From Nocardia acididurans (GTDB lineage: Bacteria > Actinomycetota > Actinomycetes > Mycobacteriales > Mycobacteriaceae), in the NCBI RefSeq assembly GCF_016741815.1, contig NZ_JAERRJ010000020.1, forward strand, positions 1-64,000: DNA of 64,000 nucleotides. Direction: 5' to 3'. Positions 28,002 through 36,320 of the stretch are shown here, piece after piece. The stretch's first letter is position 1, and every line of letters begins with the position of its first letter. Under the pieces are notes generated by a model. It was not told where the DNA came from. It saw only the letters and a list, made by a program, of their open reading frames with translations, and searched no databases. A program made the position numbers and the translations under genes.

Positions 28002-28078
28002 GTATGAATCACCTTATGGGTAGCGGGGATTGACGAGTAGTGCGCATCGCCGCGCAAGCAGATGCGGTGGTCGCGGGA

Positions 28079-29413
28079 TCAGCGGGTGGTCGCGTGGCGC
28101 GGATGTGCGCGCCGATCGCGCGGGCGGGGTTGGGCGGGGGCGCACGGTTCCAACCGAGTCAGCCCGGCCCGGTACAAGCCGTAGGTGACCCGTCGGTGCG
28201 CGGACGCTTCCAGTTCGTCGCGCAGCGCACCCGCGCGCAGGACGGCCTCGGGGCCGAGCAGTCCTTCGACGACGGCGAGCGCGCCCGCGGTATCACCGTG
28301 GTCGAGCCGTTCCCGAACACCCGTGAGACAGTCCGGATTTCGGTGCGCCTGATCGATGGCGCGCAGGCAGGGCAGCGGGGTACCGGTCAGCGCGACCAGC
28401 AGTTCCTCGCGGCGGATCTCGTCCGGGTCATGGTCCAGCGCCGTCAGCATGCCGTCGACCATTCCGATGCGGTGCTGTTCGCCCCGGCACCGGACCCAGC
28501 GTTCCCGATCCGAGGATGCTCCCGCCCAGCGGGATTCGCCCGCAGGCCGGTCCGGAACCAGTGCCGCGGCGACCAGCGGATGCAGCTGATCGGCCGAGAG
28601 CACACCGGCGCGCAACAGTTCCCGATCGGGCAGCGCCCAAGTCGCCGCGTCGGGCAGCACCGGCAGCGCGGTGATGCCGCCCGCGGGATCCACCGCCGCC
28701 CGTCGCACGAGCGGCGCGCCGTCATCGTCCTCGGTCAGCTCGGCGACCACTCGCCGCCGGGCGCCCAACCGGAGCAGGAACGTATCGGCCTGCCGCCCTT
28801 CGGCATCGAGCAGGATGCGCGCCTCGGCCGCCCACCGTTCGGCGGGCCCGTCCGCGTCGCTGCGCGGTCCGAGCTCGTCGGCGCGGCGCGCGTCCCACAG
28901 GTGGCGATGCAGATCCAGCCGGTACCGCCGATCGGGCCGGGGATGTGGATGCGGACCGTTCGCGGTGCGCGCTCCGTCCCACAGCGCCAGCGTGATCCGC
29001 TGCCCCGACTCCGCCCACGCGGGTGCGGTGCGCGCCACCAGATGAACGAAACCATTACCACCGGAAGGGTTTCCGGACGCCGCCGGATATCCGGCCAGCG
29101 CGATGGTCAGTCCCGGCCGTAGCAGCCCGTCCGGAGCGACTCGCGGCATATGCCATCGCAGCAGGTCGGGGGCCAGATTCCGCAGGTCGGCCCGCACCCG
29201 GTGGGCCAGTTCCCGCCCGTGGGTGCGCGCCAGTCGGCGGAGATCGATATCGACATCGAAACCCGCGGCGGCACAGGCCCCCGCCCAGTCTCCGGCGGTA
29301 CGCCGGGCGGTCGCGGTCTCGATCATGGAGGGCGGCACGGCGAACTCGCGCACGCGCGGCCAGAAGGAAGGAAGCGGGAAATCCGCATTCGCGAGGTCAG
29401 TGAGCATCAGCAC
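28079..29413 (-). CDS. Uncharacterised partner of the MoxR-VWA pair
   Basis: A 444-residue protein, Arg- and Ala-rich, with no recognised catalytic motif. It starts at GTG 29413 (an ATG at 29407 is also possible). It is the first gene of the minus-strand unit that includes the MoxR ATPase and the VWA/HExxH protein. By position it may be the client or adaptor of that machine. No signal peptide or membrane segment is seen. Confidence 0.75.
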   Translation of the reverse strand: MLMLTDLANADFPLPSFWPRVREFAVPPSMIETATARRTAGDWAGACAAAGFDVDIDLRRLARTHGRELAHRVRADLRNLAPDLLRWHMPRVAPDGLLRPGLTIALAGYPAASGNPSGGNGFVHLVARTAPAWAESGQRITLALWDGARTANGPHPHPRPDRRYRLDLHRHLWDARRADELGPRSDADGPAERWAAEARILLDAEGRQADTFLLRLGARRRVVAELTEDDDGAPLVRRAAVDPAGGITALPVLPDAATWALPDRELLRAGVLSADQLHPLVAAALVPDRPAGESRWAGASSDRERWVRCRGEQHRIGMVDGMLTALDHDPDEIRREELLVALTGTPLPCLRAIDQAHRNPDCLTGVRERLDHGDTAGALAVVEGLLGPEAVLRAGALRDELEASAHRRVTYGLYRAGLTRLEPCAPAQPRPRDRRAHPRHATTR

Positions 29414-29639
29414 TCACCTGGCGCGAACGGGACCCCCAATCTGCGATCAGAAGAAGTCGTCATCGTGCCGATCGTAGCAACTTGGAGCGATCACGGCGAG
29501 CCGGGACGGCGCGCGACGGTACCCCGCCCCCGGTGAAAGACCGACCGGGTTGTCCGAATTGGGAATAGCCGAATCGCGTAATACATTGCGCCACAGGTAA
29601 CTACCATCAATTGGGCCGAATATTGTTCCCTGGCACAGC

Positions 29640-29657
29640 ATTTCATGATGTTGAAAT
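29640..29657. promoter_or_regulatory. Inverted repeat upstream of the X-Pro-like hydrolase
   Basis: ATTTCA-TGATGT-TGAAAT has 6-bp arms and a 6-base spacer. It lies 36 bases before the hydrolase ATG in an unusually AT-rich 280-bp divergent intergenic region (29414-29692). It is a plausible operator with no known cognate regulator. Confidence 0.4.
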
Positions 29658-29692
29658 AGTTGTGTCATGAATCGAATTGGGGTGCAAGAAAA

Positions 29693-31453
29693 ATGGCCGA
29701 TCCCATTCAGCATGTCACCGAAGAAACCCTGAACGACATCGCCCGCTACGGCGTACTGGCCGGCGGCCTGGACTACAGTCCGGCCGCACTCGCAGTCGCA
29801 CGAGGACTACTGGCGGCGGCGCAGGGCACCGCGGGGGTCGAACTGCCCCCGGAATTTCGGCAGCTCGTCGACAGCGTGCGCGGCATCGCCACCGTCGAGA
29901 TCGGCTACGTCCCCATGCCCGACGGGGTGCAGCTGTCGACCGTGCTGATCAACCAGAACGCCGGGGGGCAACGGCCGCTCGTGGTGGTCCCGGCCGGGTG
30001 GAGCCCCTACGGCTGGTTGCCGTTCGTGTGGACCTACCTCACCCTGGCCGCGGAGGGATATCACGTCCTCGCCTACACGCCCCGGGGCCTGGGCGACCCG
30101 GCGCTGCCGTCCACCTCGGGGGGATTCATCGATGTCGGCGGCCCGCAGGACCGCGCGGACGCCACCTATCTGCTCACCCACACGTACGGAAAGCTCGACA
30201 TCAGCAAGGTCGGATTCCTGGGCGAATCGTACGGTTCGGGTATCAGCCAGCTGGTGGCGGCGCATGATTCGCGAGTGTCGGTCGTCGTCGCGCTCAGCAC
30301 CTGGGGCAGCCTGGCCACCAGCCTCTACGACAACGGAACCCGGCATCTGGCCGCCCTGCGGGCGCTGGTCGGCTTCACCGGCGGCCCGGTCACCGAGAAA
30401 TTCGATCCGGAAACCCGCGCACTCCTCGAGGATTTCGAGGCGGGCCGGAATATGGAGGCCGTGATCGAATGGGCGCTCGACCGCTCACCCGAGCACTTCC
30501 TCGCGCTCACCAATAAACTCGATGTGCCGACATTCATGTCCAACACCTGGCACGAGACCCTGTTCCCGGTCAATCAGCTGCTCGACACCTTCACCCACCT
30601 GACGGTGCCCAAACAGCTGAACCTGTGGATCGGCGACCACGGCGCACCCGAAGGCGCCGGCCTGGTCGGCGTCCCCACCGGCATCGCGTTCCCGGGCCTG
30701 CTGACGCCGATGCAGGAGGCGCGAAACTGGTTGCGGCACTACCTGACCGAGGACGGCGACGCACCCGAGACCGGCGTGCGCAACCAGATCATGTTCACCT
30801 ACCGGACCCAGCCCGTACCCGGCGGCGGACAGCGAATCATCGAGCCCGCCACCCGGGAACGGCAATCCTGCTGGGGCGAGAACACCCGCACCGAACGCTG
30901 GTATCTGGCCGATGGCGTCCCCGACTGCGCGCTCGGCGACAAGGCCGACGCCGGCTGGGAGCGAAACTTCCGCGCGGGCAACGAAACCCAGGCCAGAGCC
31001 ACCGACACGCCCCTGCTCCAGACCGGCCAGCGCGAGTGGTACGGCACGCCCAAGGTCTATCGCCTCGACGATTTCGAACGCGATCAGCTGCTGATCTGGC
31101 TGACCGACTCCCTGCCCGAAGGCCGTCGCCTGCGCGGTGCGCCCACGGTCAAGCTCACCGTCCGAAGCCCGGAAACCACAGCGAGTTTCGTCGCCTACCT
31201 GTTCGACGTGGCCGCCGACAACACCGCCCACCTCATCACCCACGAGCCGTACACCGTCGACCGCCTCACCCCGGAGGAGAACCGCACGATCGAGTGGCGG
31301 TTGCAGGCCGCCTGCTACGACCTGCCCGAAGGCCACCGCCTGGCCCTGGTCGTCAACAGCCGCGACCTGCTCTACTCGTACGCGGGTGGCGGCACCACGA
31401 CCGTCGGTTCGCTCGCCACCGCCGAGTCGTACCTCGACCTCACCCTCGGCTGA
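29693..31453 (+). CDS. X-Pro dipeptidyl-peptidase/CocE-like hydrolase
   Basis: A 586-residue protein. The first two-thirds is an alpha/beta-hydrolase of the S15 type: YTPRGLGDPALPSTSGG, nucleophile elbow FLGESYGSG, and LWIGDHGAPEG with the likely catalytic His. The last third is the beta-rich C-terminal domain of X-Pro/CocE proteins (LRGAPTVKLTVRSPETTASF, EGHRLALVVNSRD). Members hydrolyse peptides or acyl esters. No signal peptide is evident. ATG 29693 is preferred over an in-frame TTG at 29660. The TetR gene downstream converges. Confidence 0.87.
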   Translation: MADPIQHVTEETLNDIARYGVLAGGLDYSPAALAVARGLLAAAQGTAGVELPPEFRQLVDSVRGIATVEIGYVPMPDGVQLSTVLINQNAGGQRPLVVVPAGWSPYGWLPFVWTYLTLAAEGYHVLAYTPRGLGDPALPSTSGGFIDVGGPQDRADATYLLTHTYGKLDISKVGFLGESYGSGISQLVAAHDSRVSVVVALSTWGSLATSLYDNGTRHLAALRALVGFTGGPVTEKFDPETRALLEDFEAGRNMEAVIEWALDRSPEHFLALTNKLDVPTFMSNTWHETLFPVNQLLDTFTHLTVPKQLNLWIGDHGAPEGAGLVGVPTGIAFPGLLTPMQEARNWLRHYLTEDGDAPETGVRNQIMFTYRTQPVPGGGQRIIEPATRERQSCWGENTRTERWYLADGVPDCALGDKADAGWERNFRAGNETQARATDTPLLQTGQREWYGTPKVYRLDDFERDQLLIWLTDSLPEGRRLRGAPTVKLTVRSPETTASFVAYLFDVAADNTAHLITHEPYTVDRLTPEENRTIEWRLQAACYDLPEGHRLALVVNSRDLLYSYAGGGTTTVGSLATAESYLDLTLG

Positions 31454-31514
31454 ACATTCCGGCGGGTTCCCGCTCGGTGATGCAGTGGATTCCGCCGTTT
31501 GACGGACGGGTCGG

Positions 31515-32096
31515 TCAGAGTCGGCCGAGTTCGGCGACGATCGACCCGGACAACAGTTCCCGTGCGCGTTCCACCGTGAGCGATCCGCTCAGCCAGCGCT
31601 CACTCAAGCCTTCGACGAGCGCGGTGAGCCGTCCCGCCGCGGCGGCCGGATCGATATCGCGGATGGTCAGCCCGGCTTCGCGCGCCCGCTCGATGAGCGT
31701 CGTGACATCCTCGACCCACGCCTCGGTCGAAGCCCGCAACTGTTCCCGCAGATCATCATTGAACACGGCGCTGGCCCGCAGCTCACCCCACGCGGTGCTG
31801 TTGTCGCGCACCTCGGGCACATCCTCGATCTCGAGCAGCAGCATCTCCTCCAGCGCGGCCCGCGGGCTGTCCTGTGCGAAAGCGCTGTCGGTATACCGCG
31901 CGGCCTGACTGCTGATGTGTTCGAGCGCGTGCTGCAGCACGCCCGCGCGATCCTTGAAGTGGTAGTAGATCAGCGCCGTGGACACCCCGGCCTCGGCGGC
32001 GAGCTTCTCGATACGCAATCCGCGGACGCCATCGTGGGCGATCACGCGAATAGCGGCTTCCAGGATCTGGGTCTGGCGGTCGGACACGACGTCCAC
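31515..32096 (-). CDS. TetR-family regulator
   Basis: A 193-residue repressor. The N-terminal HTH is TQILEAAIRVIAHDGVRGLR through AGVSTALIYYHFKDRAGVLQ, the standard TetR pattern, with a variable helical ligand domain after it. The GTG at 32096 is chosen because it gives the usual short leader before helix 1; the frame is open to 32180. An imperfect inverted repeat sits 12-29 bases upstream. The target may be the convergent hydrolase gene or the regulator itself. Confidence 0.88.
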   Translation of the reverse strand: MDVVSDRQTQILEAAIRVIAHDGVRGLRIEKLAAEAGVSTALIYYHFKDRAGVLQHALEHISSQAARYTDSAFAQDSPRAALEEMLLLEIEDVPEVRDNSTAWGELRASAVFNDDLREQLRASTEAWVEDVTTLIERAREAGLTIRDIDPAAAAGRLTALVEGLSERWLSGSLTVERARELLSGSIVAELGRL

Positions 32097-32107
32097 TATA
32101 TGCAGCC

Positions 32108-32125
32108 TGACCGAATAGCCAGTCA
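32108..32125. promoter_or_regulatory. Putative TetR operator
   Basis: TGACCGAATAGCCAGTCA is an imperfect palindrome (TGAC...GTCA outer arms) directly upstream of the TetR start, where autoregulatory operators of this family usually lie. On the minus strand it overlaps a TTGACT/TATAGT promoter-like pair. Confidence 0.4.
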
Positions 32126-32142
32126 AGCCGATCCGAGCGCCC

Positions 32143-32682
32143 TCAGGCCGCCAGATATCCGGTGTAACCGCGTTCATCACCCTGACGTCCCAGGCGATCC
32201 AGCCGGTCGAGAGTACGCGGACCGACTGTCCGGAACCAGATGAATCCCGCGAGGCACAGGAATCCCGCCGCGGGGAGCTCGGCGCCCGGCGGATACGGGG
32301 CCGTCACCACCAGGTAAGCCCATATCGCCAGCGCGATGGCCCCGATCCCCAGCAGCATCCATGCCATGGCGCGGCTCTCCCGGCACCGGCGGCGCTCGGC
32401 GGCGATGAGGTCGTTCCATCGGACGACCTCATCGAAAGAGTCCAGCGCCGGCAGGGTTTCGGTGTGCAGCGCATCGTAGAACCGGCGCGCGCCCGCGCGC
32501 CCGCCGAAGCGGCGATACCGACCGACCGTCGAGACACCGGCCATCCCCCCGACCACCACGGCCAAGAACCAGGCACCAACCACGTCGAGGCCGACCACCA
32601 CGCCGTACACCCATACGCCCACACCCGCGACCAGGGCGATCACCCACGGCGGCGCGACCTGCAGCTCACGAGTCCAGCTCAT
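32143..32682 (-). CDS. Uncharacterised membrane protein
   Basis: A 179-residue protein with about four membrane segments in two hairpins: VIALVAGVGVWVYGVVVGL and FLAVVVGGMAGV near the N-terminus, MLLGIGAIALAIWAYLVV and AAGFLCLAGFIWF near the C-terminus. A soluble Arg-rich middle region lies between them. No family is recognised. It lies upstream of the TetR gene on the same strand. Confidence 0.7.
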   Translation of the reverse strand: MSWTRELQVAPPWVIALVAGVGVWVYGVVVGLDVVGAWFLAVVVGGMAGVSTVGRYRRFGGRAGARRFYDALHTETLPALDSFDEVVRWNDLIAAERRRCRESRAMAWMLLGIGAIALAIWAYLVVTAPYPPGAELPAAGFLCLAGFIWFRTVGPRTLDRLDRLGRQGDERGYTGYLAA

Positions 32683-32768
32683 CGCCCCACCCTAGCTATC
32701 TTTCAGCAACATCGCTGGACGCGAAAAAGCCGGTCACCGACAGATTGTCGATGACCGGCTGCTTCGAG

Positions 32769-32840
32769 TGGTTCTAGCTGGGATCGAACCAGCGACCCCT
32801 CGCGTGTGAGGCGAGTGCTCTCCCGCTGAGCTATAGAACC
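32769..32840 (-). tRNA. tRNA-Val(CAC)
   Basis: The 72-nt sequence folds as a cloverleaf with acceptor GGTTCTA/TAGAACC. The anticodon stem CTCGC/GCGAG encloses loop CTCACAC, giving anticodon CAC. The T-arm is CTGGTTCGATCCCAG. CCA is not encoded. It diverges from the Gly-Cys-Val cluster. Confidence 0.96.
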
Positions 32841-33021
32841 GTGCGGGTGTTCTTCCTGGCGTTTTCGGCCGCTCCGAACGAGATAGAAGATTACAAGCAC
32901 AACTGCCGTCACACCAAATCGCGTGCACAACGCCGTAAAACCGTCCTCCGACGGGCAGTCTGGCGTGTCGCCCGCCAACCTTCACCCACGCGACGCCCAC
33001 CGTTGGCTTGACCCGCACCGC

Positions 33022-33041
33022 GAACTACACCCCTGTAGTTC
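33022..33041. promoter_or_regulatory. 20-bp inverted repeat in the divergent tRNA intergenic region
   Basis: GAACTACA-CCCC-TGTAGTTC has perfect 8-bp arms and a 4-base spacer. It lies in the ~300-bp non-coding gap (32841-33141) between divergent tRNA genes and upstream of the cluster promoter. It may be a regulator site. No binding protein is assigned. Confidence 0.5.
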
Positions 33042-33067
33042 ACATTTACCGCCGCTCACCAGGCGAT

Positions 33068-33097
33068 TTGGTCCGTGCGCAGATAGTCGGCTAATGT
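33068..33097 (+). promoter_or_regulatory. Promoter of the tRNA-Gly-Cys-Val cluster
   Basis: TTGGTC and TAATGT are spaced by 18 bases, 45 bases before tRNA-Gly. The block GGCTAATGTT and the TCTCGTC that follows also appear before the tRNA-Gly at 61.5 kb, which supports a true stable-RNA promoter. Confidence 0.65.
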
Positions 33098-33141
33098 TCT
33101 CTCTCGTCACCGGGACAGCCGCAAGGCCCCGGGAACGAAAT

Positions 33142-33214
33142 GCGGATGTAGCGCAGCTGGTAGCGCATCACCTTGCCAAGGTGAGGGTCGCGGGTTCGAA
33201 TCCCGTCATCCGCT
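33142..33214 (+). tRNA. tRNA-Gly(GCC), copy 1
   Basis: 73-nt cloverleaf: acceptor GCGGATG/CATCCGC, and anticodon stem TCACC/GGTGA with loop TTGCCAA giving anticodon GCC. It differs from the other two Gly(GCC) copies in the window only at one T-stem base pair (G-C here, A-T there). Confidence 0.97.
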
Positions 33215-33238
33215 CGAAGGCCATAACCGGCCTTGCTT

Positions 33239-33309
33239 GGCGGTGTGGCCGAGTGGTGAGGCAACGGCCTGCAAAGCCGTGCACACGGGTTCGATTCCCG
33301 TCGCCGCCT
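33239..33309 (+). tRNA. tRNA-Cys(GCA)
   Basis: 71-nt cloverleaf: acceptor GGCGGTG/CGCCGCC, and anticodon stem ACGGC/GCCGT with loop CTGCAAA giving anticodon GCA. It lies 24 bases after tRNA-Gly in the same cluster. Confidence 0.96.
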
Positions 33310-33334
33310 CTTTGCAAGAAGAGGTACCAAGCTC

Positions 33335-33409
33335 GCGCGATTAGCTCAGCGGGAGAGCGCTTCCCTGACACGGAAGAGGTCACTGGTTCAATCCCAGTAT
33401 CGCGCACCA
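33335..33409 (+). tRNA. tRNA-Val(GAC), copy 1
   Basis: Acceptor GCGCGAT/ATCGCGC, and anticodon stem CTTCC/GGAAG with loop CTGACAC giving anticodon GAC. CCA is encoded (to 33409). It is identical over 75 nt to the inverted copy at 52.3 kb. Confidence 0.97.
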
Positions 33410-33424
33410 AGTTTCATACAGATC

Positions 33425-33450
33425 AGGCCCGGCTTTCGCCGGGCCTTTCT
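33425..33450 (+). terminator. Intrinsic terminator after the tRNA cluster
   Basis: AGGCCCGGC/GCCGGGCCT forms a perfect 9-bp stem with loop TTTC, followed by TTTCT, 16 bases after tRNA-Val. Confidence 0.8.
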
Positions 33451-33470
33451 GCATTTCCCGACCCCGCCGA

Positions 33471-33914
33471 TCAGGTGAACAGGGATCCGGTGTGGGGGTT
33501 GATGGGGAGGGGGAGGCCGTTCACCAGGCAGGAGCTGCCGGCGTTGATTCCGGTGCGGCGGACGTCGATATCGAGGCGGCCGGTGAGGTCGGAGCCGTCG
33601 GGGGTGTACTGGTGTACCTCGATGGTGTGCCAGCCGAGTCGGGTCGGGGTCCACAGGGCGTGTGCGCCGTCGGTGGGGTTGTAGGAGACGCCTGCCAACG
33701 GGGTGCCGTCTACGGTGATGGCGAAGTCGCCTTCTACCGGGTTCGAGACTCCGGCCTCGATGGTTTGCGGGCAGCCCATGACGGGGCCTTCGCTGCCGGT
33801 GTTGTAGACGATGACGCCGACGATGCCTGCGGTGGAGGGCGGGGCGAGCGCGGTGATCGTGGCGATGGCGCAGGCTGCGCTGAGGATTCCGCGCCGGAGC
33901 AGAGTGCTTTTCAT
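33471..33914 (-). CDS. Small secreted protein with bacterial Ig-like features
   Basis: A 147-residue exported protein with signal peptide MKSTLLRRGILSAACAIATI. The mature part is beta-rich (FAITVDGTPLAGVSYNPTDG, WTPTRLGWHTIEVHQYTPDG), resembling an Ig-like fold. Two cysteines (GCPQT, SSCLV) could pair. The function is unknown. Its stop lies just after the tRNA cluster terminator, with the two units converging. Confidence 0.72.
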   Translation of the reverse strand: MKSTLLRRGILSAACAIATITALAPPSTAGIVGVIVYNTGSEGPVMGCPQTIEAGVSNPVEGDFAITVDGTPLAGVSYNPTDGAHALWTPTRLGWHTIEVHQYTPDGSDLTGRLDIDVRRTGINAGSSCLVNGLPLPINPHTGSLFT

Positions 33915-34061
33915 GGAGCCGTGTCCTTCCGGTGAGCTCGAAGAATTCGCGGTGTGCCGAGCGGGGTGCCGGTTGCGGCGGGAACTGATCGGTCGTGATG
34001 TGACCGAGGCACAGCCTAGCGGGGCGCGCAACGGTGGGCGCTGATGTGCCGGACAGCAGAA

Positions 34062-34090
34062 GGCGACCGGTGGCGTGGCCACCGATCGCC
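34062..34090 (-). terminator. Hairpin after the DoxX-like gene
   Basis: GGCGACCGGTGGC / GCCACCGATCGCC forms a 13-bp stem with one mismatch and a GTG loop, 20 bases downstream of the DoxX-like stop. On the minus strand it is followed by a pyrimidine-rich stretch. Confidence 0.55.
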
Positions 34091-34110
34091 CTGTGGTGCT
34101 TGCGGAATTG

Positions 34111-34545
34111 TCAGCGTAAGAGGGAGTTTCGCAGGGTGGTGAGGCCGGCGCGGCGCTCGTAGGCGATCCAGGTGAAGATCGCGGCGAGGACCAGGGGGAA
34201 GATGGCCATGGCGGGCTTGTCGGCGATGAAGGCCTGGGTGGCGGCGGCGAGGATGGTGAGGATGGTCAGGCCCGCGGCGGCGAGGGAGGTGAGGCGGGGG
34301 ACCATGAGGCCGATGCCGCCGGAGACTTCGGCGAGGCCGATGAAGATGAGCAGGGCCATGGGGATGGTGAGGTTCTCGGGAGCGTTGTCCGCGAGCAGGT
34401 GCGGGATGACGAGCTTGGGGCCGCCGGAGGCGATGATGAAGAAGAGGCCGAGCAGGATCTGCAGGGTCCACAGGACGCGGTTGCGGATCTTGCCGGGGGC
34501 GGCGGGGGCGGCGGTGGAGAAGGCGGGGGCGGTGGTGGCGGTCAT
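34111..34545 (-). CDS. DoxX-like membrane protein
   Basis: A 144-residue protein with four hydrophobic segments (LWTLQILLGLFFIIASGGPKL, the middle FIGLAEVSGGIGLMVPRL, and two further helices). The pattern of a GxxK loop followed by GxxEvxGGigL is that of the DoxX/DoxX-like family of quinone-associated or redox-linked membrane proteins. AAGGAC precedes the ATG at 34545. No partner genes are adjacent, so its role is open. Confidence 0.78.
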   Translation of the reverse strand: MTATTAPAFSTAAPAAPGKIRNRVLWTLQILLGLFFIIASGGPKLVIPHLLADNAPENLTIPMALLIFIGLAEVSGGIGLMVPRLTSLAAAGLTILTILAAATQAFIADKPAMAIFPLVLAAIFTWIAYERRAGLTTLRNSLLR

Positions 34546-34746
34546 TTCGGGTCCTTCTGGTCTGTCGCGCTGCGTTGGTGGCGCGTTCAACAGGTAGGAC
34601 GGGACGCTCGCGTGGGATTCATCGCTGTGCGGGAAAGATTTTCGGGATCACCGTGCGAGCCGGTCTCGCGGGTCGCCGGATCGGTGGTTGTCGGACCCCA
34701 CACCTAGTATCGAAAGTTTGTTCGACTCGAGGTAGGGTTCGGTGCC

Positions 34747-34971
34747 ATGCCGGAATTGGGTCGCCTGGAGTGGGCGCGGATGAATCTCGATCAGGTGCGG
34801 CGGCAGTTGCTGGATGCCGCGGCCTGGGGGAAGTGGTTGACGCCGGAGCAGTTGGAGCATGCGGCGCGGAAGATCGCGGAGGGGATGCGGATCTACGCGG
34901 AGGAGACTGCGGGACGCGTTGCCGGGCAAGGGGATCCGGCCGGGGCGGAACCGACCGCTACGGAAAGATGA
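34747..34971 (+). CDS. Small hypothetical protein
   Basis: A 74-residue, helix-forming protein (WARMNLDQVRRQLLDAAAWG, LTPEQLEHAARKIAEGMRIY) with a disordered tail. Codon use and the amphipathic pattern support a real gene. No family is recognised. Confidence 0.55.
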   Translation: MPELGRLEWARMNLDQVRRQLLDAAAWGKWLTPEQLEHAARKIAEGMRIYAEETAGRVAGQGDPAGAEPTATER

Positions 34972-35123
34972 ATCGCCTGGTCAGAGACCTATTTTGGGGG
35001 AAATGGGATTAGCGGGCGGGCCGCTGGGCACGTAATACGTGGGTCTGCACAACTTCATACAGGTCAGGAGTGTGTCTGTTTTCGCAGGTGATTCGCAGCA
35101 ACGACAGCTGAGGAGTGATTGCC

Positions 35124-36320
35124 GTGAGCAGTACCGCGTTCCTATCCGAGCCGACGGTTTCCATTTCGGTGGCTTCGCGCAGGCGACTGCACGTTGTGTT
35201 GGTCGCGCCCCCTTACTTCGAGGTTCCGCCGGGTGGATACGGGGGTGTGGAGGCGGTGGTCGCACAGCTGGCGGATGCCCTGGTCGAGCGGGGGCACCGG
35301 GTCACTCTGCTGGGAGCGGGAAGCAATGGGACCAAGGCTCGGTTCATACCGATCTGGGATCGGACGCTGCCGGAGCTGCTGGGCAATCCGTTTCCGGAAG
35401 TGTTGCACGCGTTGAAGGTTCGCCGCGCCGTGGAGCATCTGGCCGAATCCGAGCGGATCGATGTGGTGCACGACCACACCTTCGCGGGGCCGCTCAACGC
35501 GCCGGCCTTCCGCGCGTTGGGAATTCCGACGGTGGTGACCGTGCACGGGCCGGTCGACGGCGACGAGGTCGAGTACTACCGGGCCATGCGCGACAGCGCG
35601 CACCTGGTGGCCATCAGTGATCGGCAGCGGTCGCTGGCCCCGGATCTGAATTGGAACAGCCGGGTGTACAACGCGATTCGGCCCAGCGAGTTCCCCTTCC
35701 GGACGGACAAGCAGAACTTCTGCCTGTTCCTGGGCCGGTACGCCGAGTACAAGGGCCCGCATCTGGCCTTGACGGCCGCGCACGAGGCGGGCCTGCCGCT
35801 GGTGCTGGCGGCCAAGTGCAACGAGGCTCCCGAGCAGCAGTTCTTCGAGGCGAAGGTGCGGCCGCTGCTCACCGACGACGACTGCGTCTTCGGTGAGGCC
35901 GATGCCCAGGCGAAGAAGCAGTTGCTGTCCGCGGCGCGCTGCCTGCTGTTCCCCATTCAGTGGGAGGAGCCGTTCGGCATGGTGATGATCGAGGCGATGG
36001 CATGTGGCACACCGGTTGTCGCCCTGCGCGGCGGCGCCGTGGAGGAGGTGGTGGAGGACGGCGTCACGGGCCTGATCTGTGATGATCCGTCCGAGCTGCC
36101 CGCCGCGATTCATGAAGCGCGGCACCTGGATCCGGCGCGCTGCCGACAGCGGGTGGAGCAGCGGTTCGCCATGGAGCATCTGGGCGCGGGCTATGAGGCC
36201 GCGTACCGCTCCGTCCTGGCGCGGGAGCCGAAAGTCGTTGTGCCGGGCCGTGATCCGTCGGCGCTGGCGTACGAGCGGGCGCTGGCCTTCCTCGGTCATG
36301 ACGAGACGAGCCCGGCGTGA
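35124..36320 (+). CDS. Family 4 glycosyltransferase
   Basis: A 398-residue GT-B fold enzyme. N-terminal: LHVVLVAPPYFEVPPGGYGG and VVHDHTFAGPLNAPA. C-terminal nucleotide-sugar site: FLGRYAEYKGPHLAL and the E(x7)E motif EEPFGMVMIEAMACGTPVVA. GAGGAG is 8 bases before GTG 35124, so that start is preferred over GTG 35115. Its stop overlaps the ATG of a glycogen-debranching-like gene (ATGA), suggesting a shared role in an alpha-glucan or trehalose-type polysaccharide. The substrate is not determined. Confidence 0.88.
   Translation: MSSTAFLSEPTVSISVASRRRLHVVLVAPPYFEVPPGGYGGVEAVVAQLADALVERGHRVTLLGAGSNGTKARFIPIWDRTLPELLGNPFPEVLHALKVRRAVEHLAESERIDVVHDHTFAGPLNAPAFRALGIPTVVTVHGPVDGDEVEYYRAMRDSAHLVAISDRQRSLAPDLNWNSRVYNAIRPSEFPFRTDKQNFCLFLGRYAEYKGPHLALTAAHEAGLPLVLAAKCNEAPEQQFFEAKVRPLLTDDDCVFGEADAQAKKQLLSAARCLLFPIQWEEPFGMVMIEAMACGTPVVALRGGAVEEVVEDGVTGLICDDPSELPAAIHEARHLDPARCRQRVEQRFAMEHLGAGYEAAYRSVLAREPKVVVPGRDPSALAYERALAFLGHDETSPA

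Noticed and set aside
32703..32978. 91-codon minus ORF with a hydrophobic stretch near the tRNA-Val(CAC)
   Set aside because: It runs through the whole tRNA gene, so it is not credible as a protein gene despite the TM-like segment.
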